From: Odoribacter sp. AF15-53
Lineage (GTDB): Bacteria; Bacteroidota; Bacteroidia; Bacteroidales; Marinifilaceae
Assembly (NCBI RefSeq): GCF_003479425.1
Contig: NZ_QUHC01000001.1
Span: 806,001 to 870,000 of the forward strand
Reading direction: 5' to 3'
Length of the DNA: 64,000 nucleotides
Notes under the pieces: model-generated
Told to the model about the DNA's origin: nothing
What the model saw: only the letters and a program-made list of their open reading frames with translations
Database searches by the model: none
Shown: positions 9,170-18,464 of the stretch, one piece after another
How the letters are laid out: each line of letters begins with the position of its first letter
Position numbering within the stretch: the first letter of the stretch is position 1
Position numbers and translations under genes: made by a program

Positions 9170-10501
9170 ATGCAATTATCAGAAGATCAGATTATAAAGT
9201 TAGCTCCAGATGCGGCATCCGTGAAAGCGGGGAAAGGCTTAGCCTCGGCGGCGAAGTGGGTGTTGCGGGGAGCGAGTGAACGAGCGTTGTGGGGGCATTG
9301 TCAGGGAAGTGGGAAAAATCCTTACCAGACACAGGTGGATTTGCAAAATATAGCTTTCAAGTGTTCGTGTCCCAGTCATAAGTTTCCTTGTAAACATGGC
9401 TTGGGACTGCTGTTTTTATACGCCTCGCAACCCGAGTTGTTTTCGACCGGGGAAGAGCCCGAGTGGGTGACCGAATGGCTGGAAAAACGGGCAGGGAAAG
9501 CTGCCGAGAAAAAGGAGAAGAGTGATAAACCCGTGGATGCCGAGGCGCAAGCCAAAAGACAGGAGGCCCGCCATAAGAAGGTGTTGAATGGTATCGAGGA
9601 TTTGCAGGGGTGGTTGAAGGACCTGGTGAGGAACGGCCTATTGAACGTGCCGGAGCGGGCACAGGCTTTGTTTGCCGAAATATCCAAACGTATGGTCGAT
9701 GCTCAGGCTCCCGGTCTGGCGGGAATGATGCGCCAGTTGCAAGAGATAAACTATTTCGGGGAAGACTGGAAGTACGAGCTGACGGCGGGGATAAGCCGGG
9801 CTTATCTTGTGGCGGAAAGTTACAAGCGCTTGGAACAGTTGACGGAAGACGAGCGGGATGAGGTGCGCACCTTGATTGGCTATCCTCAGGCCAAGGAGGA
9901 TGTGCTGGCAAACGGGGAGCAGGTGGCGGACGATTGGCTGGTGGTGGCCTCGGAAAGTCGGGCGCAGGATCGATTGACCGTGGAATACAATTGGTTGTAC
10001 GGACGACAGACTCGACGTTTTGCCCTTTTCCTGCAATTCGTGGTACAGGGTTCTTTACCGGAAACCACTTTATTACCGGGGAGCGTGGTCGTGGCAGACG
10101 TGGCGTTTTACAAGGGGATTGCCCCTTTTCGGGTGTTGATCCGGGAGCAGAAAGGAACCGGGGAAATGTTCGACATCACGGGAGAGGGAAGTCACGGGAA
10201 CTTGACGGGAGCCATGCAGGCGTACCGCTCGTACATGACCCGGAATCCTTTTGCCTACGAGGTTCCCCTGTTGGTGAGGGATGTGCGTCTGGTGGTACAT
10301 GAAAAGCAATTGTGGATCAAAGACCGGGACGAACGCCTCGTGCCGGTAAGCATGGGTGAGGCGAGCAGGTTGAAGGGATTCGCGGTGACCGGTGGACGGG
10401 AATTCACTGGTTTCTTCTTGGCAGGAGAGCGCGAATGGAGAGTGTTGTCTTTATGGATAGATGATAAATATTACACCTTGAGTAATGAGTATAACGGATA
10501 A
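9170..10501 (+). CDS. SWIM zinc finger family protein
   Basis: A 443-residue protein with a SWIM zinc-binding motif near the N-terminus: Cys65-x-Cys67 then Cys74-x-His76 (in KCSCPSHKFPCKHG). SWIM domains bind zinc and usually contact DNA, RNA or proteins. A charged linker rich in Lys, Glu and Ala (~100-135) follows, then a helical region and a mainly beta C-terminal half with no domain I can name. It is the first gene of a co-directional block and its last 17 bases overlap the start of the next gene, a sign of translational coupling. I recall SWIM proteins next to DUF5691, MoxR and vWA genes in other bacteria. The specific role is not known to me. Confidence 0.85.
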   Translation: MQLSEDQIIKLAPDAASVKAGKGLASAAKWVLRGASERALWGHCQGSGKNPYQTQVDLQNIAFKCSCPSHKFPCKHGLGLLFLYASQPELFSTGEEPEWVTEWLEKRAGKAAEKKEKSDKPVDAEAQAKRQEARHKKVLNGIEDLQGWLKDLVRNGLLNVPERAQALFAEISKRMVDAQAPGLAGMMRQLQEINYFGEDWKYELTAGISRAYLVAESYKRLEQLTEDERDEVRTLIGYPQAKEDVLANGEQVADDWLVVASESRAQDRLTVEYNWLYGRQTRRFALFLQFVVQGSLPETTLLPGSVVVADVAFYKGIAPFRVLIREQKGTGEMFDITGEGSHGNLTGAMQAYRSYMTRNPFAYEVPLLVRDVRLVVHEKQLWIKDRDERLVPVSMGEASRLKGFAVTGGREFTGFFLAGEREWRVLSLWIDDKYYTLSNEYNG

Positions 10502-11963
10502 CGTGATAAATATAGCCCTGTTGGGAACGGCCAACCGGGAACTAACTCTGGGGGAATTGCCGGACGATCTGGCAGGGACGCTGGAGCGGGCGAAAGTCGG
10601 TGCAGCGGACGGGGAAGAAGCATTTTACAAGGGGGCGGCTGCCTTCTTCGCTTACTACCGTTCGGGATTGGAACCCTTGCAACTGAAAGAGGCCGTTCCG
10701 GTCTCGGAGGCCGAACCGGAGATGAAACCCTACGCGGGACAGAAAGCGGCCACGCTTTTGAGTATCCTACTGGGAGAAAAGTATGCTAACATGTTGCTCT
10801 TCTGGTATCGGAAAGCCGCCGAGAGCGGTAAACTGATCCCGCCTGAATACCTGCCGGACGTGTTGGGACGGGTGTTCCTGCCGGGTAGCCAGACGGCCAA
10901 ACGGGAGCGACAATTGTTGTCGTCATTGATCGGGAACCGGGGGCGTTGGTTATTACCCGTCATGGGCTATGCTGCCTTGCAGGAAGAAGGGAATGAAACG
11001 TGGGAAACAGCCACTCATGCCGACCGTAAACAGATATTGTCACGTGTTCGTTTGCAGGAACCCGCCAGGGCGATCGAGATGTTGCGGGGGGAATGGAAAA
11101 ACGAGTCTGCCCAACACCGGGCGGAATTCTTGGCCTGCTTGGAAAACGGTTTGTCGGTAGCCGACGAGGCGTTTTTGGAGGAAGTACGCGGAGGGGATCG
11201 TAGTAGCACGGTGAGAGACGAGGCCCTGCGCTTGTTGCGCTTGATTCCCGGTTCCCGCATCCTGAACATGTATGCCGGGATATTGAAAGAACACTTGCAT
11301 TATCGGCGCTTGTTCGGCTGGTCGATCGACCCGGTCGCTTACTCGGAAGAACTCAAGAAAACGGGTATCAACGAGGTTAGCAGTAATAAAGGCGAGAGCG
11401 ATAGCGATTATATCTTGCGGCAAATGGCACAGTACATGCCGTTGTCCTTCTGGTGCGAGTTATTGGATTGTGACGCGGAGACGGCAGCTCGGCGATTGCG
11501 GAAATCACCGCCTTTCCCGAAGCATATTTACCTGACCGGGACGATATTGAACTTCAAGGATCGGGAATGGGCTTTCCACATCTTGAAAGACGAGCGGGTC
11601 GTGCAAGCTCCGGACTTGATGCAGTTGGTTCCTTTACTCTCGATGGAACAACGTGAACAGTTGAACCTGAGTGGGAAAGCCGATCGGAATTTCTACATCG
11701 GCCAATGGTTTGGGGAAGATGACGGTGAGTGGGGCGAGAAGTTCTCGCGGGGTGTGCTGGGTATGATTTACGGCATGGACTACTGTTATTACGACCGTCC
11801 GACCTGTGAAGCGTTGGCCCTCCGGCTTCCCGTTTCGCTATACGATTACATCACGGGATTGGGATCGGCCAAGGCGAACAGCGCGAGTCACTGGGAATTC
11901 ACGGTTCGCCTGCAGCAGTTATTATTAATGAAAAAAGATATAGTGGAAGCCTTTAATGATTAA
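10485..11963 (+). CDS. DUF5691 family protein
   Basis: A 492-residue soluble protein, mostly helical, with no signal peptide or membrane helix. I assign it to DUF5691 from its position and from general resemblance: these proteins sit directly after SWIM-domain genes and before MoxR-type ATPases. It starts inside the last codons of the SWIM gene (17-base overlap), so the two products are probably made together and may bind each other. The middle part (~190-270) looks like short helical repeats (EVRGGDRSSTVRDEALRLL), suggesting a scaffold. No catalytic motif is visible. The family name is likely; any function is inference. Confidence 0.7.
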   Translation: MSITDNVINIALLGTANRELTLGELPDDLAGTLERAKVGAADGEEAFYKGAAAFFAYYRSGLEPLQLKEAVPVSEAEPEMKPYAGQKAATLLSILLGEKYANMLLFWYRKAAESGKLIPPEYLPDVLGRVFLPGSQTAKRERQLLSSLIGNRGRWLLPVMGYAALQEEGNETWETATHADRKQILSRVRLQEPARAIEMLRGEWKNESAQHRAEFLACLENGLSVADEAFLEEVRGGDRSSTVRDEALRLLRLIPGSRILNMYAGILKEHLHYRRLFGWSIDPVAYSEELKKTGINEVSSNKGESDSDYILRQMAQYMPLSFWCELLDCDAETAARRLRKSPPFPKHIYLTGTILNFKDREWAFHILKDERVVQAPDLMQLVPLLSMEQREQLNLSGKADRNFYIGQWFGEDDGEWGEKFSRGVLGMIYGMDYCYYDRPTCEALALRLPVSLYDYITGLGSAKANSASHWEFTVRLQQLLLMKKDIVEAFND

Positions 11964-12096
11964 GCGATTTGATGATTTTCGATTAGGTGATTCCTGCCGC
12001 ACAACCCTAATGCTTTTTTACTATAACGGAATCATTAAATCGACAATCACAGAATTATTGCGTTCTAAATTGATAAGTAATTAAAGTAAATAAGAT

Positions 12097-13176
12097 ATGA
12101 GTTTATTATTAAGACAACACGCGGAACAGCAGTTCGAGGAAGAATTGCACGAGCTAAAGAAAAACGAGACGAATAAAGTACCGGAAAACTGGCAACTATC
12201 CCCTCAATCGGTGGTGACCTACCTGATGGGAGGGAAACTGGCTAACGGTTTTGAAGTAACACCCAAATATATCGGGCATCGTCGGTTGATCGAGATTGCC
12301 GTGGCCACACTGGTAACCGATCGAGCTTTGTTGTTGTACGGTTTGCCGGGAACGGCCAAAAGCTGGGTGAGCGAGCATCTGGCAGCCGCTATCTCCGGTG
12401 ATTCGACCTTGATCGTGCAGGGAACGGCCGGGACGGGGGAAGAAGCCATTCGCTACGGTTGGAACTACGCCAAGTTACTGGCGGAAGGGCCGAGTGAAGG
12501 GGCATTGGTACAAACTCCTGTCATGCGGGCCATGCGGGACGGTAAACTGGCCCGTATCGAGGAGTTGACTCGTGTAGGTTCGGACGTGCAGGACACGTTG
12601 ATCACGATCCTTTCCGAGAAGACCCTGCCTATCCCCGAATTGGACCGCGAGATTCAGGCCATACGGGGCTTTAACGTGATCGCCACGGCCAACAACCGGG
12701 ATAAAGGGGTTAACGAGTTATCGAGCGCTTTGAAGCGTCGTTTTAACACGGTGATCCTGCCTTTGCCCGACACCATTGACGAGGAGATAGACATCGTGCG
12801 CCGTCGGGTGGAAAGCTTCGAGGCCGTTATGGACCTTCCGGCAGAGAAACCCGCGTTGGAAGAGATTCGCCGGGTGGTGACAATCTTTCGGGAATTGCGC
12901 CAGGGGGCCACGGAAGACGGGAAAACGAAACTGAAAACTCCAAGTGGAACGTTGAGTACGGCCGAGGCGATTTCCGTCGTGAATAGCGGTTTGGCCATGT
13001 CCGGTTACTTCGGTGACGGCCGGTTGAACGCGACTGATCTGGTGTCCGGTATTATCGGAGCCGTGGTAAAAGACCCGGTACAGGATCATGTAATCTGGCA
13101 AGAATACCTTGAAACGGTGGTAAAAGGACGTGACGGTTGGAAAGATATCTACCGTGCCTCTCGTGAAATGCTGTAA
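12097..13176 (+). CDS. MoxR-like AAA+ ATPase
   Basis: A 359-residue AAA+ ATPase of the MoxR type. Walker A is GLPGTAKS (residues 82-89), the Walker B region reads ARIEELTR, sensor 1 is VIATANNRD, and LKRRF supplies the arginine-finger region. The usual Asp-Glu of Walker B appears as Glu-Glu, which I believe is normal for ATPases of this particular neighbourhood. MoxR ATPases usually act as chaperones on partner vWA proteins; a vWA gene lies 2.8 kb downstream with only the DUF5682 gene between. The 133-base gap before it holds no gene. Probably it remodels a complex made of the other products of this cluster. Confidence 0.88.
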   Translation: MSLLLRQHAEQQFEEELHELKKNETNKVPENWQLSPQSVVTYLMGGKLANGFEVTPKYIGHRRLIEIAVATLVTDRALLLYGLPGTAKSWVSEHLAAAISGDSTLIVQGTAGTGEEAIRYGWNYAKLLAEGPSEGALVQTPVMRAMRDGKLARIEELTRVGSDVQDTLITILSEKTLPIPELDREIQAIRGFNVIATANNRDKGVNELSSALKRRFNTVILPLPDTIDEEIDIVRRRVESFEAVMDLPAEKPALEEIRRVVTIFRELRQGATEDGKTKLKTPSGTLSTAEAISVVNSGLAMSGYFGDGRLNATDLVSGIIGAVVKDPVQDHVIWQEYLETVVKGRDGWKDIYRASREML

Positions 13177-13216
13177 CGGCTATTTTTACTCGATTAAAAA
13201 GAGTAATCTAGCTTTC

Positions 13217-13393
13217 CCTCTGTTTATAGAGGGCACAGGAAAAGTCGGATTCGCGAGCAACGACTACCCCCTCCGGCTCCCCCTTACACAGGGGGAGGGT
13301 TGATTACCAAGCGGTTTTCCCGCCTGTGTAAGGAGGGGACAGGGGTGGTAGTTCAAGATTATGGGACTTTTTCAGCGGCCTTATAAACAGAGG
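13217..13393. repeat. Family A repeat, copy 2, nested in a larger palindrome
   Basis: The core element spans 13263-13353, from ACTACCCCCTCCGG to GGGGTGGTAGTT, with hairpin loops TTACACA and TGTGTAA that are exact reverse complements. Outside it, CCTCTGTTTATA (13217) and TTATAAACAGAGG (to 13393), followed inward by CACAGGAAAAGTC and GACTTTTTC, form a second, outer inverted repeat. The rest of the 314-base gap 13177-13490 holds simple T-rich repeats (TTTTATCTTTTAG) before the next gene. Confidence 0.75.
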
Positions 13394-13490
13394 AGGAGGT
13401 AGAATACTCTCTAGGAATAAAGATATGTACCCGATAAGGTAGCATAACTTTTATCTTTTAGTTTTTATCTTTTATCTTGTATCTTATACA

Positions 13491-15782
13491 ATGGTTGACG
13501 GAATACATTTTTTAGGCATACGACATCATGGACCCGGTTCCGCCAAGAACGTGAAAGCGTACTTGGAAGAACTGGAACCGGATATCATTTTACTGGAGGG
13601 GCCTCCGGAAGCAGAACCTCTGGTAGCGGGAGTACGCCACGAGCAAATGAAACCGCCCGTGGCCCTGTTGGCTTACCAGCCGGATGAACCCCGGCGGGCG
13701 GTATTTTACCCTTTTGCAGAGTTTTCTCCCGAATGGCAAACCTTGCGTTACGCGACGGGACGAGATCTGCCGCTTCGCTTTTTTGACTTGCCTTTAGTGC
13801 ATCATCTGGCTTTGTGGAAAGAGCGGGAGGAACAAGCGGAAGCCAGCGAAGACACCACCCGTGAGAACGAGGAGGGGGAGACAGTCGAACCGGAGATCCA
13901 AAATCAAACACCGGAAGAGGACGTTCCCGAAATACTTCCCGTTGATCCTTTTGCCCATCTGGCCAAGGCCGCCGGGTATGACGATCCGGAATTGTGGTGG
14001 GAAGTAAACTTCGAGAGTCGCCGGAACAACGAGGAGATATTTGCGGCCGTCAAAGAGGCGGTGTCGGCTTTACGGGAGTATTTCCCGAAGACTGATCGGG
14101 AGACTTTGTTGCGGGAAGCGTGGATGCGCAAGATGATCCGGGCCGCTCAAAAGGAGGGATTCAAGCGTATCGCTGTCGTTTGTGGGGCCTGGCACGTTCC
14201 CGGTTTGGAGAAGATGCCCACGCGGAAAGAGGATAACGAGTTATTAAAAGGCTTGCCGAAAATAAAGATCGAATGCACGTGGATACCGTGGACTTACGAT
14301 CGCTTGTCTTATCGTAGCGGGTACGGGGCTGGAATCATATCCCCGGGCTGGTATGACCATTTGTGGAACTACCCGGATGATGACGGGACTCGTTGGATGA
14401 GCAAGGTGGCCGCTCTATTCCGGACGAAGGGAATGGATATCTCCGTGGCCCACGTCATCGAAACCGTGCGGTTGGCACAGGTGTCGGCGGCTTTGCGAGG
14501 TTTACCCCGGCCTTCTCTGGAAGAATTCAATGATGCCGTGACGACGGTTATGGGATTCGGTGACCCGATCCTGTTGCAAGTTATCCGGGAGGCTTTGGTC
14601 ATTAGCGATCGAATGGGAAGTGTTCCCGATGATGTACCTAAAGTGCCTCTTCTCGTGGATGTAGAGAAGTCATTGAAACGCTTGCGCTTACCGCTTTCCA
14701 CGGAGGTAAAGGAATTCCAGTTGGATTTACGGAAACCGACGGATTTGGAACGGAGTATATTCTTCCATCGCCTGAATCTTCTCGCTATAAAAATGGCTCG
14801 TCCGCTAAGTATTGACGGGAAGGGTACCTTCAAAGAAGCTTGGTCCGTTTATTACGAACCGGAACAGACGCTCGCCGTGATCGAGAAAGCGGTGTGGGGT
14901 AATACCTTGGCCGAGGCTGTCGTGGCGTATAACGCCAGTTTGTCGAAAGAGATAGACTCCATATCCCGGTTGGTGGATTTATTGGAGCGTGTGATACCTG
15001 CCGATTTGCCTGTTTTGGTCGAGGAAATGACTTCCCGTCTGGACACGTTGTCGGCCTCGACCACGGATGTGCTGGAAATGATGAAGACAATACCGGGAAT
15101 GGTAAACGTGGTACGCTACGGGAGTGTACGTAACCTCGATTACGGGAAAGTCAACGACATGCTGCATGCCATGATGGCCCGCGTATTGGCCGGTGGAGTG
15201 CTGGCTTGTACCAATATTGACGAGGATGCCGCCGCGGAGATCATGGAACGTTTCATGGCGGTCGATTACGCCGTGGCCACGGCCAACCAGCCGGGATTGA
15301 CGGAAATGTGGATCGAGTTGGTGCAGAAGATACGGGAAGCCCGGGGTGTCCATCCCTTGTTGTCTGGTTATGCCACCCGTTTACTGCGGGATAAAAACTT
15401 ACTGGGATATGAGGAGACGGCGCAAACCCTGAGCTACTACACGTCGCACGGGAACGGGGCTTCCGACACGGCTTTTTGGTTTGAAGGATTCCTTAAATCA
15501 TCGGGAACGATTCTCTTGTTAGACGATCAGTTATGGGATTTGGTAAACGCTTGGTTGGCTTCGTTAGGTGACGAGAGTTTCATGGAATTGTTGCCTATTC
15601 TAAGGCGTACGTTCAGCGAGTACAGCGTGCCCGAACGACGTAAGTTAGGTGAGAAAGCCAAGGGAACGTCTACCGTGAAACGGGTGAACACCGGAAGCGA
15701 AGCCTTTAACCGGGAGGATGCCGTGAAAGTGATCCCGTTGATCGAGCGACTTTTGGGAATCGGAACAATTGAAAAAGTTTAG
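13491..15782 (+). CDS. DUF5682 family protein
   Basis: A 763-residue protein. The N-terminal part has GIRHHGPGSA (~residue 10), ILLEGPPEAEP, FAEFSPEW, RFFDLP and later VVCGAWHVPGL (~residue 230), which I recognise as the pattern of DUF5682. The GxxHVPG segment and the early EGP segment recall TraB/TIKI and ChaN/EreA-type enzymes, so a hydrolase is possible, but this is inference. An acidic linker (~115-150) interrupts the N-terminal domain and probably loops out. The C-terminal ~450 residues are helical and unassigned. It lies between the MoxR ATPase and vWA genes in the same direction. There is no signal peptide; the protein is cytoplasmic. Confidence 0.82.
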   Translation: MVDGIHFLGIRHHGPGSAKNVKAYLEELEPDIILLEGPPEAEPLVAGVRHEQMKPPVALLAYQPDEPRRAVFYPFAEFSPEWQTLRYATGRDLPLRFFDLPLVHHLALWKEREEQAEASEDTTRENEEGETVEPEIQNQTPEEDVPEILPVDPFAHLAKAAGYDDPELWWEVNFESRRNNEEIFAAVKEAVSALREYFPKTDRETLLREAWMRKMIRAAQKEGFKRIAVVCGAWHVPGLEKMPTRKEDNELLKGLPKIKIECTWIPWTYDRLSYRSGYGAGIISPGWYDHLWNYPDDDGTRWMSKVAALFRTKGMDISVAHVIETVRLAQVSAALRGLPRPSLEEFNDAVTTVMGFGDPILLQVIREALVISDRMGSVPDDVPKVPLLVDVEKSLKRLRLPLSTEVKEFQLDLRKPTDLERSIFFHRLNLLAIKMARPLSIDGKGTFKEAWSVYYEPEQTLAVIEKAVWGNTLAEAVVAYNASLSKEIDSISRLVDLLERVIPADLPVLVEEMTSRLDTLSASTTDVLEMMKTIPGMVNVVRYGSVRNLDYGKVNDMLHAMMARVLAGGVLACTNIDEDAAAEIMERFMAVDYAVATANQPGLTEMWIELVQKIREARGVHPLLSGYATRLLRDKNLLGYEETAQTLSYYTSHGNGASDTAFWFEGFLKSSGTILLLDDQLWDLVNAWLASLGDESFMELLPILRRTFSEYSVPERRKLGEKAKGTSTVKRVNTGSEAFNREDAVKVIPLIERLLGIGTIEKV

Positions 15783-15923
15783 AATTTAGAGTTTAGAATG
15801 AAATGATTTTGTGATTGCCGATTTAATGATTCTGTGATTATGAAAAAACGTGAGAATTGTGCGGATGGAATCACCTAATCGGAAATCATAAATCAAGAAA
15901 TGGGAATGGCCTTGTGCGGGGGG

Positions 15924-15984
15924 AATAACTTGCAACTTGCTGCAGGCAAATGTAACTTGTAACCTGTAACTCGCCGAAGGCGAA
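15924..15984 (+). repeat. Family B repeat, copy before the vWA gene
   Basis: Two mini-hairpins, TTGCT-GCA-GGCAA and TCGCC-GAA-GGCGA, joined by AACTTGTAACCTGTAAC. The second hairpin ends 14 bases before the vWA start codon. The preceding bases (15783-15920) hold degenerate AT-rich repeats and no gene. Confidence 0.75.
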
Positions 15985-15998
15985 TAAAACTTATTATT

Positions 15999-17123
15999 AT
16001 GGATGAAGCTCTTTTAAAGAGATGGCGAATGATACTAGGGGGAAACGAGGCAGATGGAACAGGAGTCTCCTTGTCGCCCGAGGAACGTCGGGTGGACGAT
16101 GCTTTGAACGCTTTGTACGATAGCGAACGAAAGGGAGGATTGGGTGGTTCAGCCCCGAAAGTGAGCCGTTGGTTGGGGGATATCCGGGAATTCTTCCCGC
16201 AGACGGTGGTACAAGTCATTCAGAAGGATGCAATCAAGCGTCTGAACCTCACCTCGTTATTGACCGAAAAAGAGATGCTCGAATCGGTCGTGCCGGACGT
16301 ACATCTGGTGGCCACGCTCATGTCGTTGAGCCGGGTGATTCCCGAAAAGAACAAGGCGATTGCCCGGGAAGTCGTGCGGAAAGTGGTGGACGAGTTGATG
16401 AAGAAACTATCGTCGCCCATGCAACAAGCCGTGACCGGGGCGTTGAATCGTTCCAGCAGGCGGCGTAATCCTCGCTATAACGAGATTGACTGGAAGACGA
16501 CGATCGAGAAGAACCTGCGTAACTACCAGCCCGAATATAAGACCATTATCCCGGAAGTACGTATCGGTTTTGGCCGGAAACGCCGGGCGTTGAAAGATAT
16601 CGTGCTTTGTCTCGATCAGAGTGGTTCCATGGGGTCTTCCGTGGTTTATTCGGGAATCTTCGGTTCGGTACTGGCGTCTATTCCCGCGGTTCAGACCCGC
16701 ATGGTGGTATTCGATACCTCGGTGGTCGACTTGACGGACGATTTGCAGGACCCCGTGGATTTATTATTCGGCGTGCAACTGGGTGGCGGTACCGATATCG
16801 ACCGGGCCCTGGGATATTGTCAGACGGTGATTACCCGTCCCACGGACACGGTGCTGGTACTCGTGACCGACTTGTACGAGGGAGGAAACGAGCGGGAGAT
16901 GCGTAAGAAAATGATTTCGTTGGTACAAAGTGGGGTACAATTGATTGTCCTTTTAGCGCTGAACGACGACGGGGCGCCTTTTTACGACAAGGAGAACGCG
17001 CAATTTCTGGCCGAGCTGGGAGTTCCGGCCTTTGCCTGTACCCCGGACAAGTTCCCCGATTTAATGGCCACGGCATTGGCCAAACAAGATATTGGAACGT
17101 GGTTATCAAAGAACATAGAATGA
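15999..17123 (+). CDS. vWA domain protein, partner of the MoxR ATPase
   Basis: A 374-residue protein. Residues ~195-370 form a von Willebrand A domain with an intact metal site: Asp206-x-Ser208-x-Ser210 (in LDQSGSM), the Thr of GGGTDID and the Asp of VTDLYEGG. The N-terminal ~190 residues are helical and charged. vWA proteins with MIDAS sites pair with MoxR ATPases, here encoded two genes upstream. The start codon follows a family B repeat by 14 bases. The stop overlaps the start of the GNAT gene (ATGA), so both are likely translated from one message. No signal peptide or membrane helix is seen. Confidence 0.88.
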   Translation: MDEALLKRWRMILGGNEADGTGVSLSPEERRVDDALNALYDSERKGGLGGSAPKVSRWLGDIREFFPQTVVQVIQKDAIKRLNLTSLLTEKEMLESVVPDVHLVATLMSLSRVIPEKNKAIAREVVRKVVDELMKKLSSPMQQAVTGALNRSSRRRNPRYNEIDWKTTIEKNLRNYQPEYKTIIPEVRIGFGRKRRALKDIVLCLDQSGSMGSSVVYSGIFGSVLASIPAVQTRMVVFDTSVVDLTDDLQDPVDLLFGVQLGGGTDIDRALGYCQTVITRPTDTVLVLVTDLYEGGNEREMRKKMISLVQSGVQLIVLLALNDDGAPFYDKENAQFLAELGVPAFACTPDKFPDLMATALAKQDIGTWLSKNIE

Positions 17124-17989
17124 GAGAAAAGAACAGATCTGAAATAGTAGAACGTTGCGTGGAGGTATGGGAAGCGTCCGTGAGGGCGACCCATGACTTC
17201 GTGCGGGAAGAGGATATCGCTTTTTACAAGCCTTTAGTGAAAGAGAACTGCGAGAAGTTGCCCTTGCTACTACACTACGAGGGAGACGATATCGTGGCTT
17301 TCTTGGGCTATGACATGACCTACGTGGAAATGCTTTTCGTGGACCCGGACTACCGGGGACAGGGTATCGGGCGGGCGTTGATCGAATGGGCAATAGAGGA
17401 TATACACGTCGAGCGTTTGGCTGTCAACGAGCAGAACGGGCAAGCCGTCGGTTTTTACGACAAACTCGGTTTCGAGGTAGAACATCGTACTGACGTGGAC
17501 GGGTGCGGGAAACCTTATCCGATCCTGTACTTGCGATTGCGAAATCCCCGCCAGCGAATGGTGAAAGTCACGGGGGATAAGAAGGCTTACCTGCCCTTGT
17601 TGCTGGATGCCGACCCGTGCGAGGCGATGATCGACCGTTATCTTGAAGAGAGCGACATGTTCGTGTTGGAAAGAGACGGGGAGGTGATCGGCGAGGCCGT
17701 GGTAGACGGGAAAGGGGAGATCAAAAACCTTGCCGTGAAACCGGAATGGCAGGGCAAACTGTACGGCATGTACATCTTGTCGAGCCTTGCGAACTATTAT
17801 AAAGACCGGTTCTCTCGCCTGTGGGTAGGAACCAGTGAGTCCGGTGTGGGGTATTACGAGCGTTATGGCTTCGTGCAGGATCACGTGATCAAGAACTTTT
17901 TCACGGACAATTACCCGGAGCCCATTATCGATAACGGGCGTCCTTGCGTGGACATGACCTACCTCTATTGGCAAATCCGGGAAGAATAG
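17120..17989 (+). CDS. Tandem GNAT acetyltransferase (two domains)
   Basis: A 289-residue protein with two acetyltransferase-like halves. The first (~1-150) has the acetyl-CoA loop DPDYRGQGIGRALIEW and GFYDKLGFEVEHRTD, and resembles YjaB-type GNATs. The second (~155-289) has AVKPEWQGKLYGMYI in the matching place and YYERYGFVQ near the end, a more divergent GNAT. The ATG at 17120 was chosen because it overlaps the vWA stop codon (ATGA); an earlier GTG at 17099 would add seven residues from within the vWA gene. The coupling suggests the acetyltransferase acts on, or with, products of the MoxR-vWA cluster, but its substrate is unknown. Confidence 0.8.
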   Translation: MREKNRSEIVERCVEVWEASVRATHDFVREEDIAFYKPLVKENCEKLPLLLHYEGDDIVAFLGYDMTYVEMLFVDPDYRGQGIGRALIEWAIEDIHVERLAVNEQNGQAVGFYDKLGFEVEHRTDVDGCGKPYPILYLRLRNPRQRMVKVTGDKKAYLPLLLDADPCEAMIDRYLEESDMFVLERDGEVIGEAVVDGKGEIKNLAVKPEWQGKLYGMYILSSLANYYKDRFSRLWVGTSESGVGYYERYGFVQDHVIKNFFTDNYPEPIIDNGRPCVDMTYLYWQIREE

Positions 17990-18026
17990 ATATTAAGAAG
18001 TCTAATAAGTTCTTTTTCTATAAAAC

Positions 18027-18156
18027 AACTACCCCCTCCGGCTCCCCCTTACACAGGGGGAGAGTTAGTTTGTGGGTGAAGCTCCATTACATAGAGGGTG
18101 AGTTGATTACCAAGCGTTTTCCCCTCCTGTGTAAGGAGGGGTTAGGGGTGGTAGTT
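18027..18156. repeat. Family A repeat, copy 3
   Basis: A 130-base element with ends AACTACCCCCTCCGG and GGGGTGGTAGTT. Hairpins GCTCCCCC-TTACACA-GGGGGAG and CCCCTCC-TGTGTAA-GGAGGGG have complementary loops. It lies in the 475-base gap between the GNAT and rtcB genes. Confidence 0.8.
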
Positions 18157-18236
18157 CAAGCTAAAGAAGCTTGCTAGACACTCTTTCGTCCCTAAATAAA
18201 ATACACCTTCCGGGAGCGTCATTAAGAAATAATGCC

Positions 18237-18464
18237 TATCTTTGCTCCCGGAATTATAGTATTAACCCGTAAATATAGAGGAGGATTGGGTTATGATTGA
18301 ACAAAACTTACATATCATCTGAGGAGTCAGGCATGGATTGCCGGGTAAATAGACCCGATAATCTTTCGTGTACTTTCAACTGACTTCATTTCTTTACGTT
18401 TATTTTTATTAACACGTGCAGCGAGGGCGTGTCCTGTCGTGTCATGCACGGATAAATATTGTTT
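18237..18464 (+). promoter_or_regulatory. Candidate promoter and structured leader of rtcB
   Basis: TATCTTTG at 18237-18244 fits the Bacteroidota -7 box, although no TTG is found at the -33 distance. It would give a leader of about 210 bases before the rtcB start. The leader contains several inverted repeats: CTGA-GGAG-TCAG (~18320), GATT-GC-CGGGT with ACCCG-AT-AATC (~18334-18363), and ACGTGCA with TGCACG (18414-18450). The -7 box itself lies between CCGGGAGC and GCTCCCGG (18210-18251). I do not recognise a named RNA family here. Confidence 0.4.
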
